64,000 bases of DNA from Sindora glabra (taxonomy: Eukaryota; Streptophyta; Magnoliopsida; Fabales; Fabaceae): positions 3,167,001 to 3,231,000 of the forward strand of contig CM035236.1 of the NCBI GenBank assembly GCA_020226215.1, written 5' to 3'. A program made the translations under genes and the position numbers. A model generated the notes under the pieces. The model worked only from the letters and a program-made list of their open reading frames with translations. It did no database searches and was not told the DNA's origin. Every line of letters starts with the position of its first letter. The stretch's first letter is position 1. Of this stretch, positions 37,419-49,149 are shown piece by piece.

Positions 37419-40040
37419 TTAAAAAATTAATTTTCTAACCAAGGGTTTAGTCAAGGGATTTGCTAAATTTACTTTTGATCTTACAAAATTGATCAATATA
37501 ATACTATATTTCAACAGTTGTTTAATCACATCATATCTTAACCGAATATGTCTACTTTTTCTATTGAAAGTTTTGTTCTTTGCAATAGTTATTACCACTT
37601 GGCAATCACAGTATATGGATACTAATGGTGTAGGTTTTACACCCAAAGGAATATTTGCTAAAAAAATTTTCAACCATTCAACCTCATTGCCAACCAACTC
37701 TAAAGCTATAAACTCTGACTCAATAGTGGATTTAGCTAAAATGGTTTATCTAGATGACTTCTAGGTTACTGCACCACCATCAAGAGTGAATATATAACCA
37801 CTAGTAAATTTTATCTCATCTAAATCTGATATCCAATTAGCATCATTGTACCCTTCAAGTACAACGGGAAATCCACTATGCAAGATACCATAGTCCATGG
37901 TACCTCTTAAGTATCTCATTAGTTGGACTAATGCAGACCAATGATCACTATTTGGATAGTATGTGTATCTGCTTAATCTACACACAGCATATGCTATATT
38001 AGGTTAAGTAAAGTTCATTAAATATAATAGATTTCCAATAATCTGTGCATATTCAGATTGAGCTACAGATTCACTTTGTAAAATAAGAAATCTATAGGTA
38101 ACATTAGGCTCACATAACTAAGAAACATATAATTGGAAGTTTTAGAACTAAGATAACCTCACACTTCTAAATAATTTAAATTTAGAGTATAACTTTTCCA
38201 CAATTCACATGGTGTCTTACTAGTTTTCTTATGAAAAATTCTATTTTAAAGGTAACAAGTGATAATAAAGCTTCTCTCTAAAGATTATCAAGAGCAGATG
38301 AGCTAATTAACATGGCATTTATCATTTCTTTTAATGTTCTATTTTTCCTTTCAGCAACTCCGTTAAATTGAGGAGAATATGGTAGGGTTATTTCATGAAT
38401 TATTCCTTTTTTTTCATAAAAATCATTAAATAAGATATATTCTCTTCCTTTATCTAATTTAACTCTTTTATTTAATCGACTTTCCACTTTAGCCTTATAT
38501 AAAATAAACATATTAAAAGCTTCATCTTTATTCCTAAGTAAATACACTTTGGTGTATCTTAAAAAAATTATCAATAAAAGTTAGATAACATTTTTTCCTC
38601 CCCTAATCATAGTCTACTTTAAGTTACCTAAATCAGTATAGATTAAATTAAGTAATTCAAATTCTCTTTGTACAAAATGGTGAGATTTTTTAGTTAGTTT
38701 AGATTCTATGTAAATTTCACATTTATTTAAATTTATAGCACTTATGCCAGTAATTAAACTAAGATTTTGTATTTTCTTAAGATAAGATATATTAATATGC
38801 CCTAATCTAGCATGCCATATATTAGAAAATTCAACCAAGTAAGCAAAAGATGATGCATTCTTATTAAATTTAGAAATACTGAGTACAAACAGTCCTTAAT
38901 TACAATAACCTTTGCCCACAAAAATATTATTCCTTGTCATTACGATCTTATCAAATTCAAATGATACTTTAACCCTAACTTTTCCTATTAAAGTCATAGT
39001 AATTAAATTTGATCTTATGTCAGTATATAAAGGACATCCTTCAAAGTTAAGGTCTTATCAGATGTGAGTGTGAGAAAAATATTTCTTTTTCCTATAACCT
39101 TTGCAGTTCTAAAATCACCAAGATAGACACATTCTTCTCTATCTTTCACAGAAGTGTAGGAGGTAAATATTTCTCTATTTGCACATATATGCCTAGTAGC
39201 CCTAGAGTCTACCACCTATTCTTTCACATTGGCCACAAGAAGAGCTTGTGAAACAACCGCTGTAATTATATTATCTCCTTGAACTAAGTTTGCACTTGGA
39301 TTAAGAGGATTGTTGCTTTTAGCTCTTTTCCTACATTGTGCATCATGATGACTTGACTTTCCACAAACATAACAAATTCCTCTCTTTTTGAACTTGGGGT
39401 TGGTGGCTTTAGGCTTGTAATTAGACTTTTTATTATCATACCTCTTTTTGCCAGGATTTGTCTCCACTAAATTTGCCTTCGAAGTCATCTCTTCCTATTT
39501 GTATCCTCAATGATTATATGGGTAATGAGATCCAATAAAGATAATTACTTATGCTTATGCTTGAGTTATTGCTTGTATTCTTTCCATAATTCTGGAACTT
39601 TCTCAATGACTACACATTGCAACAAACTCATTAGGCAAATTAATCTTTTTCATTTGAAAGTCCTCTAATAACTTATTATACTCATTGATTTGGAGTTTAA
39701 TATCTTTGTCATCCATCATCTCCTATCAATAGTAATTTCTTATCATGAACTTTTATTTTCCAACATCCTTGGTAATATAATTTGCAAGCAATGATTCCTA
39801 AATTTTGCTAGCCTCCTTGTATGTACAGTAAATGTCAAAGAAATTATTAAATAATATGCTAAGAATTATTTGTCTACATACCTTGTTGGCACAAATCCAA
39901 CCATCTAACTGGGCTTTATCTGTTATCGGTAATAGTTTCCAACCAGAAAGAACACCAATAATACCATGCATGTCTAGCGTGGAAAAGATTGTATTGTTGG
40001 CGAAATCATTAGTGATTGAAATCTAAGCCATGTCTCTAAA
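37419..40040 (-). pseudogene. Copia gag-pol pseudogene
   Basis: Minus strand, from high to low coordinates. A gag remnant runs from an ATG near 40,030 (about 40,030-39,500). A CCHC zinc knuckle CYVCGKSSHHDAQC lies within 39,216-39,488. The aspartic protease start VDSRATRHIC (about 39,215) has Arg where the active-site DSGAT has Gly. GAG-pre-integrase WHARLGHINISYL is at about 38,820. Integrase 38,574-38,278 has GREYIL and GVAERKNRT with its catalytic Glu. Only the C-terminal end of the reverse transcriptase (YAQIIGNLLYLMN, about 38,040) is left. RNase H follows, with YNDANWISDLDE (about 37,830) and SRHIRLRYDVIKQLL plus FVRSKVNLANPLTK (37,600-37,440). Stops and frameshifts are scattered throughout. 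The frame skips almost directly from integrase to RNase H. Confidence 0.85.
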
Positions 40041-40337
40041 CGATGTCATTGAGAATTATTCCACCTATATAGATATTCTTTAGGATAGAATAAGTTTTAT
40101 ACTTCATAAATTAATAAGGATTCGATTCTTAACTTTTAATATATGGCATGAATTAATTATGGAGTCGATTCGAGTCATTTAATACAATTCTAGAAGTCTT
40201 GAATTGATAGGGAAATAGATTTAAGTTACTTAATTTTTGTTTTGGAAGGCATGCATCAATTTATTATTTGATTAGTTCAAAAGCCATGTCTATTATTGAA
40301 TGATGCAAAGACTAGGTGCTATTTTTAAGACCATTAG

Positions 40338-40715
40338 ATCAATGGTGTAAGGGTTATGGATGGAGGTTATCTCTTATCATGGATAAGATGTTAAGAGGTA
40401 TTTTTTCTATAAAATGGGCTAAGATAACTAGAGTATTATGCAAAATAGTTTCCAGGTAACTTTTTTTAGTTTGATAAAATTTATGCAAAAATAATCCCTA
40501 ACCATGTATTATCTTGTGTATAGAAAGGATCAATAAAGTTTAACTAAGTTATGTTCAACTTAGCCCGCTTTTGTACACGCGAGCCTACTTCTTTCCTTTA
40601 CTCTTTTACTAGCCTAATAACTTTTCTTAATATATACACTCAATACTCTCTGAATTTGAGTAATGTAAGACTTAATTCTTTTGAAATATTCTTTCTTTTA
40701 GTTATATACTCAACA
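40338..40715 (-). repeat. Copia 5' LTR (definable part)
   Basis: Partner of 36,465-36,822. Its terminal ACTCAACA at 40,708-40,715 abuts sequence colinear with the P450 intron of copy B. Confidence 0.8.
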
Positions 40716-41802
40716 TAAAACATTTTGCCTATTAGCATGCAAAAATCCTATTAATTTTGAATAGCAAAATTATAAAAAAGATAAAATATTAACTATATAA
40801 GTTAGACATTAACAATTTAAATCATATGTAAATAAAATGAAAATCAATCCATAGCCCTAATGGATGAATTTTTTTTCTAATTTTTCAAACAAGGGCAATT
40901 CCATTTAAATTGTCTTATATATCTAAGTACGAAGAATAATATATACAAATGTGGCTATCTACCTTTTCTAGTATTAATAACGGCTGTTATGATTTATAAA
41001 TTTTGTACTTTGTAATAACCATAGATATATGGTATTTTAGGACCTATTTGCAGTTAGGATAGATACAACTTCATTAACGATAGAATGGGCAATGGCTGAG
41101 CTACTCCACAACCTAAAGGCAATGTCAAAAGTAAAAGCAAAGCTTGAACAAACCATAGGTAAGGGTAAACTAATGGAAGAAATTGACATTGCTGGGTTTC
41201 CTTACCTGTAAGCAAGATTGAAAGAGACCTTTAGGTTACACCCATTCGTTCCGTTTTTACTACCTTAGAAAGCGGTAGAAGACATGGAAATCAATGGTTA
41301 CACTGTCCCAAAGGGCGCACAAGTGCTAGAAAACGTTTAGGTTGTTGGAAGAGACCTAAACATATAGGAAAATGCCAATTTATTTATGCTGGAAAGGTTC
41401 CTAAGGTCGCATATTGATGTTAAAGGTTGAAATTTTGAGCTAACTCTAGTTTAGTGCGAGGTGGCAATTATATCCTGGATTGCCATTAGCAATGAGAATG
41501 GTCCAACTGATGTTAGGGAACCTAATAAACTTGTTTAATTGGCAGCTTGAAGGTGGAATGAAAGCAAAGGAAGTGAAGATGGAAGATAAATTTGGAATTA
41601 CATTAGAAAAGGCTCAACCTGTTCGTGTTGTTTTGGTCAGAGTAAATAGTTAAGATGAAAAAATTATCGAAGGGAAATGCTTGATGCATTCACATTTAAG
41701 CAAAATAGAAATAGTGGTAATGTCTACAGAAAAAAAGGGCAGGGTTATTTGTTATCTAGATAATTCAATTTAGTTCAGTAGTATTGGCCCCACATTATCT
41801 TT

Positions 41803-42010
41803 GGCTTTTTGGCCGTTAGGCTTATAATTAGGCAACAATTGCCTATTAAGCTGAGCTGGGAAAAGTAATGACCGAGACCCTTAATTTACTTATCACATTT
41901 GTCAATGTCTAGTGATCAATCTACCCTAACTGGTCACAAGGACCTCCACCCTATGATCACTCCTGGCTAGTCACGGGGAGCTTAAGCTCGTGATTAACTG
42001 GGCTATTCAA
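41803..42010 (+). repeat. Left terminal inverted repeat of MULE element 2
   Basis: Pairs with 50,520-50,728. Diagnostic stretches are TTAGGCTTATAATTAG (41,816), GGAAAAGTAATGACCG (41,861) and CACGGGGAGCTTAAGCTC (41,976), each present inverted at the right end with few changes. Confidence 0.9.
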
Positions 42011-42059
42011 CCCATGACCATTATAGTATATAAACCCACCGGAGCTTTGCTCATGCATA

Positions 42060-43535
42060 CCCAACAAACCATCGAAGCCTTTGTTCTTATTGCATGCATG
42101 CCTAATGAAACTCAGAAGCTATGGAGATAGAAGATAGAAGATAAAATCTCATTTCTTTGCCTAACCTTAATTTCTTTCAGTTTATTTTATCCATATAGAT
42201 TAGAAGATAGAATCTGTCCATCCAAGTAGGACAGATAATATGGAAATATAATGTATGTTGAGTACAATATTTTTTACAAGTATTCTTTAATTTTATTTTA
42301 TATTATTATTAAGCATTATAACTGAATTATTATTATTTTATTTGATTAAATATTTTAATATTATATTTATGTTTATTTTTTATCTATTTATTATGATATC
42401 TGTATTTTTTTAATTTTCTTATATTATTATGCATATAGGTATTATTTTAATTTATCTATTTTATTTTAATTTACTTATATTATTATGCTTATAATGTGAC
42501 TAGATTATACATTTTATGTATATTATTATGATTGAAATTATTTTACTTGTGAGTTGGGTATTATCGAAAAAGAAAATAAAAATTTTAAATACATGAAAAA
42601 ATTTTATAAAAAATAGTGATATTCATTAATAATTAATTATTATTAAGAAATATTAGTTGAAGGTAGAATATAATTTTTTTTAATTTTTAATAAATTATTA
42701 TCCCATAACACATGATTGGTGGTTTATAAATTTTTTAATTTATTTTAATTTTTAGGTTTTTTATAAATAATTTAAAGAAATACTTACATGTAGTCATGAG
42801 AAATACTCTTGGTACTCATTCAAAGGTTAAAAAAATATTAAAAGTATATATTATTATCCTTGACTCATTGATCTTTAAAAAAATATTATAATATACATAA
42901 TGTTAGTTAATTAATGTTTTACACTATATATTTTATGAAAAATTGTTTATTATCCTTCTTTATAAACTTGTTTTAGTATATTTACTTCCACAAAATTTAA
43001 ATTTCAAAATTGAACTTAAATTAAATTTATAAGTAGTTAATAATAAATAATTTAAATTAGATATTTAAAATAACTATAAAAATTAATTATTTATAATGAA
43101 GTAAATTTAAAATTATTTCTTCTTAAAAAATTAAAAATATTTATTTCTTTTACTACACTAAAAATTTTAAAAGTAGAGAAATTCCAAAAAAATTTAAGCA
43201 AAAAATTCTACACAAGTGACTAAATGTAGCATTGTAGGAAGTTAAATAAATGGTAAATTATAAAACTTAAAGAGGAAAAAGTAATATAAAATAATATTTT
43301 TAAGTGCATAATAGTAATATATATTTAAGAAAATATCTAAAATTAGAACAATTATAATTAGTTAATTAAGTAATAAGATTAAAATAATTATGAGTAATTA
43401 TATAGTAATAGTTAATTGTAGTTATTTTTGTAATTATGATACATATTTCAATATTAAATAAATTTAATTCCTAAAATGACTTGCAAACCTGATTATGATA
43501 GAAATCAAAATGAGTATTAAGGTTTAGAAAATATT
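42060..43535. other. AT-rich 5' region of MULE element 2
   Basis: Non-coding sequence between the left terminal repeat and the transposase. No open frame worth calling. It would hold the transposase promoter. Confidence 0.55.
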
Positions 43536-43540
43536 TGTAT

Positions 43541-46255
43541 ATGTACGAATGGAGAAATTTATAAGACGAATTAGGACGATATATTTAAGTGTCATAGGGT
43601 CAAAGTAATAAGAATTAAATCAAATATCACTCTGGATGCATTGAAAAATCTAGTTAGGCAAAAGCTACGACTTAATGAAAATCAAGTCATAACTGAATTG
43701 GTTTATGGGCATCCACTTTTATTAAATCCAAAGCGATATAAGGCATGTCAATTGGAAAATGATAATGACATTCAATGAATATGGGAAGTAAATGCACAAT
43801 TCCCTAATCAATTATCCTACCTAAAATTGTATGTACACATCTCAACCATAGAACTCAATTTGAACATAACAAGTCAATCAATTAATGAAAGTGATCCATA
43901 CATACTACTATCCACTAGCCAACTTCACGACACTAATGAAGGATCATTATATTATAACTCGTACCTTGCTAGTATAGAACCAATAAATAGGCAAATTGAA
44001 TATGGCCAACAGTTTCACACTACTATTGTCAATTATGCTCTAGAGCTATATTTTTCTTAGCCTCACTATGGCCTACTTCAATCTCCCTCTTCGCCGGAGG
44101 AAACAAAGGACATAATGGATGAATTTGAAGAAGAAAATGCATATGATGATGTTCTTAAAGGGTTTGATGATGATAATAATAATTACAATGATGATGGTGG
44201 TGAAGAAGATGTTATGAATACACTCTCACAACACCCGTAAGTTAATATATAGAATCGGTTGTTGCTTTTTTTCATGAATAAATATAGAAGCAGTCATGAG
44301 TCATAATTATTCTAAAGTGGGAGATGACATAAATATAAATGACAATCAAGAGCCACATATAGGTTTACGATATATAGACCAGAAGTTATTTTTTTGTATA
44401 ATAAAGATATACTTAATTCGGACTCACCACACATTCTATTTGCATTACTCTTCTGCTAGATATGAAGAATATTAGTGCTATCACTATGGTGTACAATGCA
44501 ATTGGAGGGTTAAAACATATCATAAGCTGAAAGAAAATCACTAGCAAATATCAAAATACAATAGGCCTCATACATGTGTATTTGCTTTTCTTTCTCAAGA
44601 TAATCCAAAATTGGACATAGATATCATTTCATCTTACATTATGGCCATGGTGATCGAAAATTCAAGTGTGTCCATCCGAAAAATCATTAAGCGAATCCAT
44701 GGTATATTTAAGTACTCAATATCCTATAAAAAAGCATGGAAGGGCAAACATTAAGTCATCGCTCTTGCATTTAGGAATTAGAAGAAATCATATTCCATAC
44801 TACTGAGGTAGTTGGCAGTAGTGCGACACTTAAATCTTAGGTCTTACTTCAAGATTGTTAGCAGGGAATGCCCGTCAAGCAATTCTGAAGGTAAGTTAGT
44901 TACATTATTCCATTGAGTGTTTTGAACCTTCAAGCCATGCATTGATGTAATTGATCATTTGAAACTGATGGTCTAAGTAGATGGCACCTTTTTGTATGGA
45001 AAGTATAAAGGGGTATTGCTTATCATGACATCACAAAATGGCCATAGAAAGTTATGTCTCTTGCATTTATTGTGGTGGAAGAGGAAACATACGAGACATA
45101 AGCTTAATTGTTATCAAACGTTTGACAGCCTGTCATTAAAGATAAGTAGGACATTTACTTAATATCAGATAGGCATCCTGGAATACTGGCTACTGTATAA
45201 ACCTACGTGTAAGGCGGCAACCTCTTTATACTTATCATGTTTTCTGCCTCTGACACATGGCCTGCAATCTAAACTTAACTTTTAGGATAACATAGCTGAA
45301 GAAAATATTTACTAGCATTGATACATATTACTTATATTAATGTCATTAATTTTCATTACTTATCATGATTATTGTTTATTTAATCATAATGATGTACGAT
45401 ACATGTTACCAATATGAGCGACATGTTATAGATTACAACTTGAATTAATTATGCCAATTGTATTTAAGAGTTACTGATTGAATTGATAATATCCCAAAAA
45501 GTTAATGGAACCGTATTTATGATGAGGAAGGCCGACAATAGGGACATATGATAACTAACTTGGCTAAGTGCATCAATAGCGTCTTCAAAAAGGTTAGATT
45601 TTTATCCATTACCGGGTTAGTCAAAGTTACATTGTATCAACTAAATACATACTTTGTTAATCGAGCAGAGACCATTGTAGTACAATTACAGACAAGATAA
45701 ATATTTAGTAAGGACATCTAAAAAAAGATGCAAGAGTGCATTCAGAAAGCATCTACTTGCCCTATGCATCATTTTGATCGCCAAGGGTCAACTTTCAAGA
45801 TAGAGGAGCTGTATGACTTGACTTGGAAATAATTTAGTCAATCTTGCAAGGTTAGTCCGTACGATCGGACATGTGATTATGGTGAATTTCAAGCGAAGCA
45901 TTAGCCCTACCAATATGTGTTCGCTGCATGTGCGAATGTCTCACTAGATCCATTATAGTTTATCGATCATGTTTTCCAATTAAAAACAATGTTAAATGCT
46001 TATAATTGTGAGTTTTAACCAATCGATAGTATGGAGTATTAGTCGATATTGAATGGGCCAATACTAGTGCTAAATCCAGTAAAGATGCATGCCAGTGGTT
46101 AATTATGTTTCACATGAATAAGGAATGAAATGGATTGGAGAGAGAGTTCATCCGAACCTCAGAGGTGTGTGTTATGCAAGCAAACTGGACATAATCACGT
46201 AACCATTAGTCTTATCAATAGAACGTGCCATGACACCCTCAACTCTAGAAAGTCA
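43541..46255 (+). pseudogene. MULE transposase pseudogene (element 2)
   Basis: Covers the N-terminal part missing from element 1: a start near 43,541, LRLNENQVITELVYGHPLLL (about 43,670-43,730), an open frame at 43,827-44,060, and an acidic Asp/Glu/Asn-rich stretch (44,115-44,230). Downstream are the FGYSVSYKKAW-equivalent YSISYKKAW (about 44,720), VDGTFLYGKYKG with the first catalytic Asp (about 44,980), SDRHPGI (about 45,170), the SWIM segment (CDYGEF, about 45,875; the second Cys has become Tyr) and a CVLCKQTGHNHVT knuckle (about 46,170). Stops and frameshifts are frequent, for example the stop in front of VDGTFLYG. Confidence 0.85.
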
Positions 46256-46487
46256 ATGGATAAATTTTCTTTAATATTAATACTATACATATTTCCGGAC
46301 TATGCATAGTTTGTTGACATAATAATAAATGATAGATAACTTGTTGCATCTGAACAATATAATATGTTTGTGTTATTATATTATATTATTTATTCTCTTG
46401 CTATATTTTGGAAGACTTATAAGAATTTATAGTTATACAATTTACTAAATTCATCCAGTTTGACAGAGTTCATATCACCTAACTCTA

Positions 46488-48790
46488 ATGGCCAGACAAC
46501 GTCGTGTTATAACCCTTGGGCCCGATGATGAGTCCCTATTATACTTGCAGTCCAGACATGTTTGATAGGCTGTGGCTAGGCCATGTAAGTTTATTCTCTT
46601 AGTAAAAATTACACATTTTATTACTGCTAACTATGTTTTCAATTAGCATGTGAAGGCAAATCGAATCCTCAAGCTACAACACATCACCCATAGGAATTGT
46701 TTCTTCGATCAACCACTTATAATTGTTCCTTATCTTTAACAGGAAAACTTTTACAACGTTAGCTAGCTAGTCATTTTAATTTTAATATTGCTTTCGTGTC
46801 CACACTCATCAAACGATGACATCCTGAGACACACACTTTTCATACCATCTCAGGGGAGTGCACTATTACCCTATAAGATATCTCTATCCAGTTAGATTTG
46901 CCCTGTGAAAGCATCCTCATCTTTGGATGCATCAAATATGATTGGTCAAGGATATACGAAGATCTACTTGGGGTCAAACTGCTTAATGACTATTTACAAA
47001 GCCAATGCTTGAGCATCACTTAACTAGTAGCAAATTTTGGACACTTACCAGATGATGCGGATGATAAATAAATACAGTGCTTTACGCATGCTTACATCTT
47101 AAGAATCATAGGCAGTTATCTTGTGCCCAACACTTCAGGCCATAGAGTATTGTTAATGTATCTGTCATTACTAAAAAAATTTACAGATGTTGGTCAATAT
47201 AGTTAGGGATCGGTGGTTCTAACATATTTGTATAGAGAATTTATGCCACCACTAAATATGATGAGGTTAACATTGGTAAATATTTGCATCTATTACATTT
47301 ATAGGTATAGGATCAATTTCCCACTCTAACATTGATGAGACCCCCGTATACTAATCCTCGGCTAGACATTTATCCTTTACTTACACAATTGGGCTTCAAG
47401 TGTAAATTATACATATTTTTATATTGTATAATATAGAATACTGCTTGATCAAATGAGGACTGGTGAGGTTGAAAGGCTTACTTTATTATATTTAATGAAG
47501 CCAATATCATATGAAGTAATATGTTTATTTATCTTATACTTGTTTAATACAGATTATTTAGCACCTTTACAACATTCCTAGTGTACAACAACTTGTACTA
47601 AAGTATTGCTTAAGCTTACCCGACATATAGCTGGCATCAGTCCCTATCATATGCTTCCACATAATGGAATAACACCATGCAGATCATGTGCTTTGCCAAT
47701 ATTGTAGGCGACAACCAATCCCACAAAAGCCATTTAATCTTGATTCTTGTCATACCTTACAGTTTCGAGGTAAAACTTTAAAAGACATGTGGTAAAGGCA
47801 TGTAATTTTCATTAATGCTTAGAATACATGGCACAATACACTATCATTAACTGAAATGGAAACATATGCTCTTTATCATAATTCGGGCTATATGAGACGG
47901 TATTAGAGACACACCAGATGATAAATTCATCTAATTAGTGGTAGTCCAAGATTTGTGGTAACCTGTCATCCTTCACACACTTCTTTATTATTTCTTCAAA
48001 ATATTATATATTAAATTATCAAAATATACTTTTTTGTAGGTTGATATAATTGAGAGATTATGCAAGCTTAGTGTCGAGGATTCTCCCTCTCTTGTATACA
48101 CTCAATTTTGAAAGATAGTGGATTGAGAATGTGGCCTCATGCTATGTGTATTGGGAGAGCATTAAGACATGACAGCTTCTTAACTTGCTTATCCGACTAA
48201 TAAATTACCGATACCACCTATTCCTAAGTGTAAGCATGGTAGGACAGGTTATGACTTCATATCTTTTAGGATCTCATTTTGCTCAAAGAAGGGAATGATG
48301 ATGAAAGTATCCCTCATGGTTATCCATCGATGATATATGAGGTGTGGATCCATCAACATATACCCTCTCATTGCAATTCATTGCAGGTGGAGATGGTAAC
48401 TCATTATACATTATGACATTACTGTCACAACACCTCGACAAAGCTTCGCAGTCATCATTTTTCACCCTATCTTTCATCATAATTAACTCAACAAGTCCCC
48501 GATTCTCTAATGGTGTTATTTGTTGACTCGTTTGCATTTACTACTAAGTACACCAGTAGATCCATAGAGTAATAACAACAAGAGTTTTTCATCCTGGAAA
48601 ATCCTATTCTATCATTTCAGACCTCTCATTGGGACTTGAACTCTCCACCCTTTAAGGGTTAGAACCACCGAACTCACGTAGATGATGATAAGGATAATGA
48701 TGAAGATGAACAGCATCATTACCTAACTCTACGACCGTAACGAGTGAGGCAACAATCTCGATGTGGGACTTGAAGTCATTATTTGGATGA
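46488..48790 (+). pseudogene. Plant mobile domain pseudogene carried by MULE element 2
   Basis: Paralogue of the PMD gene in element 1 with the same exon order. It starts near 46,488 (MARQRRVITLGPDDE). Then come the LKLQHITHR block (about 46,660), the TITL-QDISIQLDLPC block (about 46,860-46,900), the YILRIIGSYLVPNTSG block (about 47,090-47,140), the VLLMYLSLLKKFTDVGQYS block (about 47,150-47,205), YMRRY (about 47,890) and the tail with a basic RVRQQSRCGT motif near 48,750. It contains many stops. Its presence in the same position in both elements indicates inheritance with the transposon. Confidence 0.8.
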
Positions 48791-49145
48791 CTGAATATTT
48801 CATCATTGTATTATAATATTATAACTAATTTATTTATTTAAATCATTCATAATTTTTTCTTTATATTTAGTTCTCTGTCATATTTCATTTATCATATTAT
48901 TCAATTTTTTCTCTTAATCTAAATTTTTATCAATAAATTGTAAGATCGTAATGAGCGAGGCGACACTCTCAATATAAGACTCGAAGCCATTATTTGGATT
49001 ATTGAATATTCATTGTATTGTAACGTTATAACTAATTTATTTATTTAATTCATTCATAATTTTTTCTTTATATTTAGTTATCTCTCATATTTCATTTATC
49101 ATATTATCCAAATTTTCTCTCAATCTAAATTTTTATAAATAAATT
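48738..49145. repeat. Tandem duplication of about 205 bp at the end of the PMD gene
   Basis: 48,738-48,945 and 48,946-49,145 are adjacent copies. Both start GTAA(C/T)GAG(T/C)GAGGC and contain TCATTATTTGGAT or CCATTATTTGGAT, TTTATATTTAGTT and CATATTTCATTTATCATATT. The unit includes the last codons of the PMD gene and its 3' flank. Element 1 has only one copy. Confidence 0.85.
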
Positions 49146-49149
49146 GTAC

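Larger units (their letters stand above)
36465..40715 (-). mobile_element. Ty1/Copia LTR retrotransposon, decayed, without most of its reverse transcriptase
   Basis: Two direct repeats (about 36,465-36,822 and 40,338-40,715) end in ACTCAACA, that is TGTTGAGT at the start on the coding minus strand, as in Copia LTRs. A purine-rich tract, GTGAGGGAT on the minus strand, precedes the left LTR (36,823-36,836). Gag and pol remnants lie between on the minus strand. The element is in the P450 pseudogene, opposite to its direction. The outer LTR borders away from the TGTTGAGT ends are uncertain. Confidence 0.85.
35164..41653 (+). pseudogene. CYP76-like cytochrome P450 pseudogene (copy A), split by a Copia element
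   Basis: Decayed paralogue of the intact gene at 60,321-62,177. The exon-1 part runs from an ATG at 35,164 to about 35,997, with in-frame stops at 35,398 and near 35,477. About 100 bp corresponding to the end of exon 1 and its donor are missing, and Copia-containing sequence takes their place (about 35,998-40,715). The remaining intron follows, then exon 2 at 41,041-41,653. In exon 2 the oxygen-binding AGTDT motif has become VRIDT. The codon for the haem-ligating Cys reads as a Tyr codon (TGT to TAT) near 41,470, and frameshifts and further stops occur. No functional enzyme can result. Confidence 0.9.
24790..41792 (+). repeat. Duplicated segment, copy A (decayed and interrupted)
   Basis: Colinear with copy B at 55,900-63,615. 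Anchors, A against B: 24,850-25,260 with 56,220-56,640; 25,350-25,450 with 56,830-57,460; 25,600-26,050 with 57,475-57,800; 34,225-34,400 with 57,815-57,980; 34,580-34,750 with 58,105-58,280; 35,080-35,995 with 60,220-61,135 (P450 exon 1); 40,715-41,655 with 61,240-62,180 (intron and exon 2); 41,735-41,790 with 63,550-63,610. The blocks between anchors are insertions: a SINE, a Harbinger element and a Copia element in A; a MITE, AT-rich DNA and a tandem array in B. Orientation is the same in both copies. Confidence 0.85.
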
